This document shows positions 44,720 through 53,254 of a DNA stretch of 55,402 nt, piece after piece; position 1 is the stretch's first letter; every line of letters begins with the position of its first letter. The stretch is taken from NCBI GenBank assembly GCA_002438505.1, contig DJPI01000055.1:9835-65236 (forward strand), read 5' to 3'. Source of the DNA: Ruminococcaceae bacterium UBA6416. GTDB lineage: Bacteria; Bacillota; Clostridia; Oscillospirales; Acutalibacteraceae. A model generated the notes under the pieces. That model saw only the letters and a program-made list of their open reading frames with translations. It did no database searches and had not been told where the DNA came from. The position numbers and the translations under genes were made by a program.

Positions 44720-45535
44720 TTATTCCGCCGAACTTTCGGAAATGATTTTTTTCGCCTCGTTCCAGAGCTTGTCCAGCTCCTCAATGGGCGTTTCCTTCAT
44801 GTTGATTTTGCGTTCGGATGCAAGCTTTTCAACAATGAGATATCTTTTTAAAAACTTGTTGCTCGCCTTGGTCAAGGCCTCCTCGCTGTCAACGCCAAGG
44901 AAGCGCGAAACATTGACTGCGGAAAAAAGGACGTCACCGAACTCATCTTCAATGTCCGCAGCGCTTTTTGAGCGCCAAGCCTCTTCAAGCTCGTCAATCT
45001 CACTTCTGAGCGCATCAAAAGCGCCATCGGCTTCATCCCAATCGAAACCGGCCTTGCGCGCCTTGGACTGAATTTTTTCCGCCCTCATAAGAGCCGGAAG
45101 CTCAAGCGGAACAGCCTTCATTGAATCGCCCTGAGTTTTTTGTCCTTTGGTTTTGCGCTTGATTTCATCCCACTTGACAAGAACCTCCCGGGGAGTGTCC
45201 GCGCTGTCTGAGGCAAAAACGTGCGGATGGCGCTCAATGAGCTTTTTGCAAATTCCATCGCAGACGTCACCAATATCAAAGGTATTTTCTCCGCGCTCGA
45301 TTTCCGCATGGAAAACAACCTGCAAAAGAACATCGCCCAGTTCCTCGCACATGAGGGTTTTGTCGTTTTTGTTGATGGCTTCAATAACCTCATATGTCTC
45401 CTCAATGAAAGACTTTTTGATGCTTTCATGAGTCTGTTCAATGTCCCACGGACAGCCGCCCGGAGCGCGCAGAATTTTCATGATTGCGCAAAGGTCATTG
45501 AAATCATAACGCGGCTTGAAACTGAAATTTTCCAT
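44720..45535 (-). CDS. mazG: Nucleoside triphosphate pyrophosphohydrolase MazG
   Basis: A 271-residue protein with tandem MazG domains. The first holds LRAPGGCPWDIEQTHESIKK and the metal-binding EETYEVIEAINKNDKTLMCE with ELGDVLLQVVFH (ExxE12-28ExxD). The second has DEADGAFDALRSEIDELEEA with EFGDVLFSAVNVSRF. MazG hydrolyses NTPs and dNTPs to monophosphates, clearing damaged nucleotides and influencing ppGpp stress signalling in other bacteria. It corresponds to yabN of Bacillus but without the N-terminal methylase-like domain that YabN carries. The gene starts 70 bp after spoVB with GAGGTG before the ATG. Confidence 0.95.
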   Translation of the reverse strand: MENFSFKPRYDFNDLCAIMKILRAPGGCPWDIEQTHESIKKSFIEETYEVIEAINKNDKTLMCEELGDVLLQVVFHAEIERGENTFDIGDVCDGICKKLIERHPHVFASDSADTPREVLVKWDEIKRKTKGQKTQGDSMKAVPLELPALMRAEKIQSKARKAGFDWDEADGAFDALRSEIDELEEAWRSKSAADIEDEFGDVLFSAVNVSRFLGVDSEEALTKASNKFLKRYLIVEKLASERKINMKETPIEELDKLWNEAKKIISESSAE

Positions 45536-45605
45536 CCGAAACACCTCGTAAGATGTAACCGTCAAAAAAGAAGAATAAATGCATATGACGGCTATCTGTG
45601 CTATT

Positions 45606-47384
45606 CTACCCTAATAATCCGAATTTTGCAAGGGCTTTTGCAATTTTTTCACCTTTTGGCAACATTTCTACGTCATCGCGTGAAATACCCTTGATGAGAA
45701 GAAGAACCGCAGCATAAAAAGCCCCGCCGACACAGATTGAAATAAGAGCGGAAATTTTGCCGTTAAGAGCAAGCTTTTCTGCAAGGAGAGTGTTGCTGAA
45801 CAAAGCGGCAAGGCCGCAGACCGTTGCGGCAATGAGCGGCTTTATCAAAACGGAGGAGTAATCAATCTTGACCTTTGTCACCTTCAAAAGCGCGGTGCAG
45901 TTGATTGAAAGCATGACAATATAGCAGACCATGGTGCTCCAGACCGCACCGTTGATATTCACATGGGGATTGCCGATAAGTATAAAGTTGAGAATAATTT
46001 TCACAATCGAGCCGATTGCAACGGACTTTATCGGAACATCAAGCCTTCCGACAGCCTGAAGCATATTCGTTATCGGCGAAGCCACGGAGAACATAACCAT
46101 TCCGAAGCCGTAAACACAAAGCATTGGCGCGGCGATGGGAATCATATGGGTCTGCTTGCTGTAAAGCAGCTCAAGAATCGGCTCTGAAAGCGCCGCAATT
46201 CCGAGTCCGGCCGGAAGCGCAAGCATCATTGTTATTCTTATTGCCGATTCAACGGTGACTCTTATTTTGCGTTTGTTTTTCGCCTCCCAGGCGGAAGCGA
46301 GCATCGGAATAACGCTGACGCCGATTGAGATCGTTATGGTTGGAACAAGGTTTTTAACATTGACAACCGAGGCGTGAACGCCGTAAAGATAATCCTTTAT
46401 CAGCTCATCGGAAGTTCCGGAGGAAGCAAGGGAATATTGATACATACCCTTAACGATATCCTTTCCGATGTTGATTGCGTGGTTGAGCCGGTTGCCAATC
46501 ATAACGTCATCTATTATGTTACTGATATTGACTATAAGTGAGCTTAAGGCAATCGGAGTTGCAATCGTAATGATCTGCTTTCTGAGCGCCTTATCGCTTT
46601 TCGGCGGCGGAGAATTGACAAGCTCCTCCCGCGTGAAGCCGAAGCCCTTTCTTTTATAGTGAATGTAAAGATACAAAAGGCCGACCATTGAGCCGAGCGT
46701 GACGCCAAAAATTGCAACGGCGGAAGCGTAAGGATAAATTGCCCTCATCAAATCCGCTTCCTGCGTCACGGTTCTTCCAAGAACCGTTGCAACGCCGTTA
46801 ACATTGTTCGCCTCATAATAGCTTTTGCACCGTGCGATGAAAATCCATGTTGCCGCAAGGCCGAAAACAAGCTTGACAAGCGCCTCAATAACTTGAGAAA
46901 CGCTCGTTGGGGTCATGTTTTTAAGTCCCTCGTAATAGCCGCGGAAGGAGGACATCATGCAGCAGAAAACAATGCACGGCGCGATTGCAAGAATGCTCAT
47001 GAACGACTCGGGAGACTTGCTGAAGCTGTTTGCATACGGATATGCAATGGCGGCAAGAAGAATTGTTCCGAAAAGGCCGACAAGGAAAAACAGCTTCCTT
47101 GAAACATTGAAAATTCTCCGCGCATCTCTGACCCTTCCGAGTTCAACGCTCTGAGAAACAAGCTTTGAAACCGCAATCGGAAGTCCGGCCATTGAAATTG
47201 AATAAAGGGGCGTATAAATTGCGTATGCACGGGTGAAATACGCAATTCCGACCGTTCCGAGAAGATAGTTCGTCAGCGGCAGCTTATAAAGCGCGCTCAG
47301 ACCCTTAACAAGGAGCGTTGCAATCGTCAGAACACCGGCGCCGACAAGCAGCGACTGTTCTTTTCTTTTTTTGTTTTCACTCAA
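45606..47384 (-). CDS. spoVB: SpoVB/MurJ-family lipid flippase
   Basis: A 592-residue MOP-superfamily membrane protein with about 14 helices: LLVGAGVLTIATLLVKGLSA and LYKLPLTNYLLGTVGIAYFT early in the protein, SISMAGLPIAVSKLVSQSVE, and YGFGMVMFSVASPITNMLQA late. Members flip lipid-linked peptidoglycan or polysaccharide precursors across the membrane; SpoVB acts in spore cortex formation. Because it precedes mazG and the yab genes, the SpoVB (YabM-side) assignment is favoured over vegetative MurJ. The start is read as TTG 47384, nine bases after GGAGG; it overlaps the end of the uridine-kinase-like gene by 8 bp, suggesting coupling. A loop of about 35 residues (RCKSYYEANNVNGVATVLGR) extends one outer segment. 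Confidence 0.92.
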   Translation of the reverse strand: MSENKKRKEQSLLVGAGVLTIATLLVKGLSALYKLPLTNYLLGTVGIAYFTRAYAIYTPLYSISMAGLPIAVSKLVSQSVELGRVRDARRIFNVSRKLFFLVGLFGTILLAAIAYPYANSFSKSPESFMSILAIAPCIVFCCMMSSFRGYYEGLKNMTPTSVSQVIEALVKLVFGLAATWIFIARCKSYYEANNVNGVATVLGRTVTQEADLMRAIYPYASAVAIFGVTLGSMVGLLYLYIHYKRKGFGFTREELVNSPPPKSDKALRKQIITIATPIALSSLIVNISNIIDDVMIGNRLNHAINIGKDIVKGMYQYSLASSGTSDELIKDYLYGVHASVVNVKNLVPTITISIGVSVIPMLASAWEAKNKRKIRVTVESAIRITMMLALPAGLGIAALSEPILELLYSKQTHMIPIAAPMLCVYGFGMVMFSVASPITNMLQAVGRLDVPIKSVAIGSIVKIILNFILIGNPHVNINGAVWSTMVCYIVMLSINCTALLKVTKVKIDYSSVLIKPLIAATVCGLAALFSNTLLAEKLALNGKISALISICVGGAFYAAVLLLIKGISRDDVEMLPKGEKIAKALAKFGLLG

Positions 47385-48324
47385 AATGAAGTTCCTCCTG
47401 TCCAACAAATTCACGCAGCAGCGAGCTTTCCGGTATCCTGCTTTCTTCAAGAGGAACAAACTGAGAAAGCCTTTCGCAAAGGCTTTGAGCCGTTTTGAAA
47501 TATGGACTGTCCTCTTTGATATGAGCAAGAAGCGAAAGCGCCGTTCTTTTTAAAACGCACATTTCATAGCTGTGGAACGAATCAATTTTAATATCCGCAA
47601 AGCGGCTGAACGGAAAAAGATATCTGTCCTCTCCCTTTCTTACGCCGTTCCAAAGATAAAAGGTATAATCAACCCTTGAATTTCTGAAAAGATAATCGCG
47701 CACCATTCGCCTGATAAAGCGGATATCGCGCTTGGTGAGAAAAACTTTTTCGCCGTCCATCACTCTTGAGGAAACGCTGACATAAAGCCGCGTGAGCTTT
47801 TCCTTGTCCAGCGCGCCGGTAATGACCGGGTTGAGCGCGTGAAGTCCCTCAACAATAACAATCTCATCCTTTTCAAGAGTGAAATGCACCGGCTCCTTTT
47901 CACGCATACGGCTGAGGAAGGAAAAGCGCGGAAGAAGGCACTCACCCTTTTCCGTAATGTCCGAAAGGCATTCGATAATGCGGTCAACATCAAGCGACTC
48001 TATTGTTTCAAAATCCGGCGTTCCGTCCTCAAAATAAAGCTTTTTGTCCTGATTGCGATAAAAATCATCAAGTGAAATAACCTTGGCTCCCCTGCCGCTT
48101 CTTTGGATACAGCTTGAAAGCAGGGAGGCTGTTGTTGTTTTTCCGGAAGAGCTCGGTCCGGCAAGCATGACAAGACCCCTTCCGGGAAGAGCGCTCACCT
48201 TTGACGCAACGGATTCAACCTGCGCTTTGAAGTTTTCTTCACTCAGTTCAACAAGCTTTTGGGGCGAAAGGCTTGCAAGCTCATTGATTGAGGAAATGTT
48301 GTTTGGCTGATTGATAGCGTTCAC
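47377..48324 (-). CDS. Uridine-kinase-like nucleoside kinase
   Basis: A 315-residue P-loop kinase. After about 45 N-terminal residues comes VMLAGPSSSGKTTTASLLSS (Walker A), VISLDDFYRNQDKKLYFEDG with substrate-binding residues, IVIVEGLHALNPVITGALDK (Walker B region) and the lid RDIRFIRRMVRDYLFRNSRV. This is the C-terminal half of the larger uridine kinase/threonyl-tRNA-synthetase-like fusion seen in clostridia, here without the TGS part. The start is taken as GTG 48324, but AGAGG lies directly against it, so the exact start is unsure. It overlaps spoVB by 8 bp and follows hemZ after 45 bp. Confidence 0.88.
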   Translation of the reverse strand: MNAINQPNNISSINELASLSPQKLVELSEENFKAQVESVASKVSALPGRGLVMLAGPSSSGKTTTASLLSSCIQRSGRGAKVISLDDFYRNQDKKLYFEDGTPDFETIESLDVDRIIECLSDITEKGECLLPRFSFLSRMREKEPVHFTLEKDEIVIVEGLHALNPVITGALDKEKLTRLYVSVSSRVMDGEKVFLTKRDIRFIRRMVRDYLFRNSRVDYTFYLWNGVRKGEDRYLFPFSRFADIKIDSFHSYEMCVLKRTALSLLAHIKEDSPYFKTAQSLCERLSQFVPLEESRIPESSLLREFVGQEELHFE

Positions 48325-48369
48325 CTCTCAATAAAGGCCGATTCTCCGCTATGAGCCTTGCCGCAACAA

Positions 48370-49845
48370 TCAGGCCTTAAATTTTTCATAAAACTCTTCA
48401 GCATATTCTTTGCGTTCAAGAAGCTCGTCAAAGCGGTCAATATATTCATACGGGTATTTGAAGTTAAAAATGCGTTCAATGTCAGCCGAAACGGGAGAGC
48501 GCAGCTTTGTCACCGCACCGGCGCCGCAGGCAAGAACGGTGTGGCACTCCTCCATCATATAGACGTTATAGCGGCATTCAAAGCCCTTTTTCGCCCAGCC
48601 GACGTTTTCAAGGTTGCCGAGGCATTTGCTTTGTCTATACATATAGTAAGGCTCATAGCCCTCTTTTAAAAGCGTTTCAAAAGCAAAGGAGAGCATCTTT
48701 TGCGCCTCGGTGGCGCTGCCCTTTTCCCTTTCCTCAGTAACAAGGTTTGACGAACGCTTGAGCGCAAGGGTATGAACCGTGATATTCTCCGGCTCAAAGG
48801 AAAGCGTTTTTGAAAACGTTTTTTGAAAGCTTTCAAAAGTATCGGTCGGAAGACCTGCAATGAGATCCATGTTGATGTTTTTGAAGCCGAGCTCCCGCGC
48901 CGCAAGCATTGCCTCCTCCGTCATTTTTGAGGTGTGCCTGCGTCCGATTGCCTCAAGAACGCTGTCCGAAAACGTCTGAGGATTGATGCTGATTCTTTTT
49001 GCGCCGCAGTTTTTGATGATTTCAAGCTTTTCGGCGTCAACGCTGTCCGGCCTGCCCGCTTCAATAGTATATTCGCATTTTTCGGTAATATTAAAATTCC
49101 GGGCAACGCAGTCCGTCAGCTTTTTTAAAAGCGGCGCCGTCAGTGCCGTGGGCGTTCCTCCGCCGATATAAACGCTTTCAAGCTCCAGCGAAAGCCTTTT
49201 TGCAATTTTTGCGGCCTCTTCAAGCTCCCTGCAAAGCAGCTCGGTATACGGCGCCATCAGCTTTTTTGCGCTCTCGTTTGAATGGGAAACAAAAGAGCAA
49301 TAGCTGCACCGGGTCGGACAGAACGGGATTGATATATAAAGACTGAAGGAATTCTTTTTGCTTTGGTTAATTATCGGCTGCTCCTTTTTTGAAACAAAAA
49401 GGGCAAGGCAGATTTTTTCATCGCTCACAAAAAGCTCTTTTGAAAAATACTCGCACGTTTTTTCCTCTCCGTTTTTTGCGCAAAGGTTCGTCATCAGCTT
49501 CGCCGGTCTGACCCCGGTGAGAATTCCCCACGGTGGAGTGTAACCGGTCAGCCTTTTGAGCAGAAGAAAAAGCAGCTGGGCGTTTTTCCGTTCAAGGAAG
49601 CCGTCCTCGGTGTCATCGGAAAGCTTATCGGAAAAAAGGAACTCCCCCTTTTCCTCTCCCGAATGTCCGCCGAAAGAGGCGGAAACCTCAATCACGGCGC
49701 CGGAAGCTGTTTTTTTGAGCTTTGATTCAATGAAGCGGGCGCTGCCGCTGTTTTCAAAAACGGTTTCAATCTTTTCATTCGGAAAGAAAACGCGGACAAG
49801 GTTTTCCGTTTCATAATGATAATTGTGGTTTATAATAAGCTTCAT
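48370..49845 (-). CDS. hemZ: Coproporphyrinogen dehydrogenase HemZ-type radical SAM enzyme
   Basis: A 491-residue radical SAM protein. The N-terminal 165 residues form the HemZ-specific domain (with GYTPPWGILTGVRPAKLMTN), and the 4Fe-4S/SAM motif is SIPFCPTRCSYCSFVSHSNE, carrying CxxxCxxC plus the extra Cys typical of HemN-like enzymes. Later strands include VYIGGGTPTALTAPLLKKLT and RISINPQTFSDSVLEAIGRR. HemZ is the anaerobic route from coproporphyrinogen to protoporphyrinogen in Firmicutes; some members lack proven activity. Its ATG overlaps the metallo-hydrolase stop by four bases. The neighbourhood recJ-relA-dtd-MBL-hemZ is conserved in Clostridia. Confidence 0.93.
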   Translation of the reverse strand: MKLIINHNYHYETENLVRVFFPNEKIETVFENSGSARFIESKLKKTASGAVIEVSASFGGHSGEEKGEFLFSDKLSDDTEDGFLERKNAQLLFLLLKRLTGYTPPWGILTGVRPAKLMTNLCAKNGEEKTCEYFSKELFVSDEKICLALFVSKKEQPIINQSKKNSFSLYISIPFCPTRCSYCSFVSHSNESAKKLMAPYTELLCRELEEAAKIAKRLSLELESVYIGGGTPTALTAPLLKKLTDCVARNFNITEKCEYTIEAGRPDSVDAEKLEIIKNCGAKRISINPQTFSDSVLEAIGRRHTSKMTEEAMLAARELGFKNINMDLIAGLPTDTFESFQKTFSKTLSFEPENITVHTLALKRSSNLVTEEREKGSATEAQKMLSFAFETLLKEGYEPYYMYRQSKCLGNLENVGWAKKGFECRYNVYMMEECHTVLACGAGAVTKLRSPVSADIERIFNFKYPYEYIDRFDELLERKEYAEEFYEKFKA

Positions 49846-50480
49846 TTTGCGTCCTTTAAATATACATTATGCCGTCTTTCGTTGTCAAGTGTTGTGAGCA
49901 TATTATGGCCGGGATAGACCTTCCTGTCACCCTCAAGTGAGGCAAGGCGCCGCACGCTTTTGAGGATATCCGCAGAGCTTCCGCTTTTGAAGTCCGTCCG
50001 GCCGACCGAGCCGTAAAACAGCGTGTCTCCGCTGAAAATTTTGTCTTGAACAAGATAGCATACGCTGCCCTCGGTGTGGCCGGGAGTGTGCATAACCTCA
50101 ATTCCTCCGTCCGCAAACGGAAGAACATCGCCGTCTTTAACAATGATGTCCGCCTTTTGAGGCAGCTTTCCGTCAAAGCCGAAGGTGTCAAGCAGGGACT
50201 TTTCCTCATTCGTGAAGCAATCAGCGTCCTTTTCATGAATAACGATTTTTCCGCCGTAATTTTTTTGAACGTCATACACACCCATGATGTGGTCAAAATG
50301 GCCATGGGTGAGGAGGATATACCGCAGCTCGCCCGCTTTCACGTTTTGCAAAAGCTTTTTGAGCGAGGCATCATAGGTTCCGGGGTCAACAATAAAGCGC
50401 TCTCCGGACTGAGTGTCGGTCACAAGATAGCAGTTTGTTGCCATATATCCAACAGGGTAGCCTTCAACTTTCAGGTTCAT
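49842..50480 (-). CDS. MBL-fold metallohydrolase (glyoxalase II-like)
   Basis: A 212-residue metallo-beta-lactamase-fold hydrolase. The dinuclear metal motif is LLTHGHFDHIMGVYDV (THxHxDH), preceded by FIVDPGTYDASLKKLL. The remaining ligands are in VMHTPGHTEGSVCYLV, KIFSGDTLFYGSVGRTDFKS and KVYPGHNMLTTLDNERRHN. The family hydrolyses thioesters such as S-lactoylglutathione or related thiols. In Gram-positives without glutathione, the substrate of this conserved cluster member (YqgX-like) is not certain. It overlaps dtd and hemZ by four bases on each side, giving a tightly coupled set. Confidence 0.93.
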   Translation of the reverse strand: MNLKVEGYPVGYMATNCYLVTDTQSGERFIVDPGTYDASLKKLLQNVKAGELRYILLTHGHFDHIMGVYDVQKNYGGKIVIHEKDADCFTNEEKSLLDTFGFDGKLPQKADIIVKDGDVLPFADGGIEVMHTPGHTEGSVCYLVQDKIFSGDTLFYGSVGRTDFKSGSSADILKSVRRLASLEGDRKVYPGHNMLTTLDNERRHNVYLKDAK

Positions 50481-50947
50481 TTTTGCACCGCCTTTTTTGT
50501 CCAGATATCGGTATCCATAACGATTGTGACAGGACCGTCATTGCAAAGCTCAACGGCCATGTCCGCGCCGAAAACGCCGTACTGAACGTCCTTGGCGCCA
50601 TATTTTTTCAGCTCCTCGCCGAAAGCGAGATAAAGCCTTTCCGCCTCGCTCACGGGGGCGGAAAGAGTGAAGGACGGTCTGCGCCCTTTTGCAAGGTCTG
50701 CGCAGAGAGTGAACTGGGAAACAAGAAGAACCGCACCGCCCACCTGGGAAAGGGAGAGGTTCATTTTTCCGTTTTCATCGGTAAAAATCCTTATCTCTCC
50801 AACCTTTTTTGCAAGCAGGCGCATTTCCTCATCGGTATCACCGTCCATGACGCCGAGAAGAACCATAAAGCCCTTTTGAATTTCTCCCGTGACTTTTCCG
50901 TCAACGCTGACTTTTGCTTTTGAAACTCTTTGAATTACACAACGCAT
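50477..50947 (-). CDS. dtd: D-aminoacyl-tRNA deacylase
   Basis: A 156-residue DTD enzyme that clears D-amino acids (and glycine) wrongly attached to tRNA. Both family signatures are present: LLVSQFTLCADLAKGRRPSF (the SQxxL motif) and LCNDGPVTIVMDTD (the NxGP motif whose Gly-Pro gives chiral selection). It begins MRCVIQRVSKAKVSVDGKVT in the usual way. ATG 50947 is preceded by GGAG at eight bases. It follows relA by 38 bp and overlaps the MBL gene by four bases. Confidence 0.97.
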   Translation of the reverse strand: MRCVIQRVSKAKVSVDGKVTGEIQKGFMVLLGVMDGDTDEEMRLLAKKVGEIRIFTDENGKMNLSLSQVGGAVLLVSQFTLCADLAKGRRPSFTLSAPVSEAERLYLAFGEELKKYGAKDVQYGVFGADMAVELCNDGPVTIVMDTDIWTKKAVQK

Positions 50948-50985
50948 ATTTTTTTCTCCGTCAAGATTTATGCTTAATGTCAAAA

Positions 50986-53241
50986 TTAAAGTCCGGAGCG
51001 CTCAACCTCAAGAACACCCTTGATTTTTTTCAGCTTATCTCCGACCGACCTCAGGTGTTCGGCAGAATTGACCGTAATGGTCAGATATATTGCGCTTCTT
51101 CCGTCCTTCGTCTCTTTTGTGAAGATTGAATGAATCATAACGTGCATATTTGCAAGCTGACCGGAAAGGTCGGCAAGCATTCCAACGCGGTTGATGCAGG
51201 TCACACACAGCGTCACGCGATAGGAATCGGAAACCTTGGTGTCCCAGCGTGCGCTTATCCAGCGCTCCGGTTCGGCGCATTTTGAAATATCCTTCGGAAC
51301 ATTCGTGCAGTTTCGCGTATGGATTGAAACGCCGTGTCCCCTTGTGATGAAGCCGATGATGTCATCGCCCGGAAGAGGGTCGCAGCAGCGCGAAAACTTG
51401 ATGAGGCAGTTGTCAATGCCCTCAATGAGAATTCCCTCCGGGGAACGCACCGTCTTTTTGGCCGTTGTCAGCGTTGAAGGCTCGGGTTCCTGCTGCGGCT
51501 GAGCGGGCTTTGCCTCCTGCTGAAGCTTTGCGTAATCCTCCTTGATGCGCGGAATGAGCTTGTTGAGCGAAAGTCCGCCATAGCCTATTGCAGCAAGGAG
51601 ATCGTCCGCCGTTGAAAGCTTCTGCCTTTCCGCAACCCTCAAAAGGAACTCCTGAAGCTGCTTTTCGGGGAGGTTTATTCCGTTGCGTTTGAACTCGCGG
51701 TCAACCTCATCCTTTCCGCGCTGGATGTTTTCCTCCCTGCATTCCTTTTTGAACCAGCTTTTGATTTTGCTGCGCGCTGAGCTTGTTTTTGCAATTTTGA
51801 GCCAGTCACGGCTCGGTCCGCGCGGAGTTGAGGAGGTGAGAATTTCAATAATCTCGCCGTTGTTGATTTTATGGTCAAGGGTTGTTATTCTTCCGTCAAC
51901 CTTTGCGCCAATCATTCTTGAGCCGACAGCGGAGTGAATGGCATAGGCAAAGTCAACGATTGAAGAGCCCATCGGAAGGCTTATGACGTCACCCTTCGGC
52001 GTGAAGGCAAAAACCTCGTCCGGAGTGAAGTCCGTTTTGATAACATTGACAATTTCTTCAACGTCATCGCTTTCCTTCTGGTTTTCAAGAAGCTGCCTTA
52101 TCCAGGCAAGGCGTTCTTCAAACTTCGCCTTTCCGTTGATTCCGAGCTTATATTTCCAGTGCGCGGCAATACCGTATTCGGCGGTATGGTGCATTTCCCA
52201 GGTTCTTATCTGAACCTCAAAGGGAATTCCGTCCTTTCCAATAACGGTTGTGTGCAGCGACTGATACATATTCGGCTTCGGTGTGGAGATATAATCCTTG
52301 AATCTTCCCGGGAGAGGGTTGAACATATCGTGAATTATTCCGAGGCAGTAATAGCACTCAAAAACCGAGTCAACAATGATTCTAACGGCATAGATGTCAT
52401 AAATTTCATCAATCGTCCGCCCCTGCATATAGGTTTTTCTGTATATTCCGTGAACGGATTTGATGCGGCCGGAGATGTGCGCGTTCGGAACCTCTTTGAG
52501 AACACGTTCGCTTATCTGCTCTTTGATTCCGTCCAAAAACGCCTGGCGCGACTCAACCTGCGATTCAAGAGTTGTTGCAATTTCCTTATATGCAACCGGG
52601 TCAAGATAACTGATTGCAAGATCCTCAAGCTCCTCCTTGAACGCTCTGATACCGAGACGGTGAGCAATGGGGGCATAAATTTCAAGCGTTTCGCGCGCTT
52701 TGAAACGGCGCTTTTCCTCCGGCATAAAGCGCAGAGTGCGCATATTATGGACGCGGTCGGCAAGCTTGATGATAATAACTCTGATGTCACGGCTCATTGC
52801 AAGGAACATTTTACGGACATTTTCGCTTTGCTGCTGCTCCATGAGCATCAGACGTTCCTCCTTGGTTGCGTCATCATTGCTATGGGTTTTGTTTGTTGTT
52901 ATTTGGCCGAGCTTTGTGACTCCGTCAACAAGCTGTTCAATCGTTGCGCCGAATTTTTTCCGGATTTCCTCGTCCGTGACGGGGGTATCTTCAACAACGT
53001 CATGAAGCAGTGCGGCGCAGATTGAATCCGCATCCATGCCCATTTCCGCAAGGATCTGAGCCACCGCCACGGGGTGAATGATATACGGCTCGCCGGAACG
53101 GCGCTTTTGGCCGTCATGGGCTTTTTCCGCAAAGTGATAGGCATCGGTTATCCGCGCAATGTCCTGCTCGGAAAAACCGGCAATTCTGATTGTTTCCGAA
53201 AGTTTGTCAAATCCGTCTTTTTCATAGTGGTGTCCGTCCAT
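50986..53241 (-). CDS. relA: Bifunctional (p)ppGpp synthetase/hydrolase RelA/SpoT
   Basis: A 751-residue long RSH enzyme. The order is: HD hydrolase domain (HDGQKRRSGEPYIIHPVAVA; ALLHDVVEDTP with the HDxxED manganese motif, residues about 45-85), synthetase domain (GRIKSVHGIYRKTYMQGRTI; KPNMYQSLHTTVIGKDGIPF), TGS (VFAFTPKGDVISLPMGSSIV), zinc-finger/helical region (KFSRCCDPLPGDDIIGFITR) and ACT (DLSGQLANMHVMIHSI). Both hydrolase and synthetase motifs look intact, so it should make and degrade the alarmone. It lies 13 bp after recJ with GGAGGGTG before the ATG. Gram-positive Rel neighbours recJ and dtd are typical. Confidence 0.97.
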   Translation of the reverse strand: MDGHHYEKDGFDKLSETIRIAGFSEQDIARITDAYHFAEKAHDGQKRRSGEPYIIHPVAVAQILAEMGMDADSICAALLHDVVEDTPVTDEEIRKKFGATIEQLVDGVTKLGQITTNKTHSNDDATKEERLMLMEQQQSENVRKMFLAMSRDIRVIIIKLADRVHNMRTLRFMPEEKRRFKARETLEIYAPIAHRLGIRAFKEELEDLAISYLDPVAYKEIATTLESQVESRQAFLDGIKEQISERVLKEVPNAHISGRIKSVHGIYRKTYMQGRTIDEIYDIYAVRIIVDSVFECYYCLGIIHDMFNPLPGRFKDYISTPKPNMYQSLHTTVIGKDGIPFEVQIRTWEMHHTAEYGIAAHWKYKLGINGKAKFEERLAWIRQLLENQKESDDVEEIVNVIKTDFTPDEVFAFTPKGDVISLPMGSSIVDFAYAIHSAVGSRMIGAKVDGRITTLDHKINNGEIIEILTSSTPRGPSRDWLKIAKTSSARSKIKSWFKKECREENIQRGKDEVDREFKRNGINLPEKQLQEFLLRVAERQKLSTADDLLAAIGYGGLSLNKLIPRIKEDYAKLQQEAKPAQPQQEPEPSTLTTAKKTVRSPEGILIEGIDNCLIKFSRCCDPLPGDDIIGFITRGHGVSIHTRNCTNVPKDISKCAEPERWISARWDTKVSDSYRVTLCVTCINRVGMLADLSGQLANMHVMIHSIFTKETKDGRSAIYLTITVNSAEHLRSVGDKLKKIKGVLEVERSGL

Positions 53242-53254
53242 TTTTCACCCTCCT

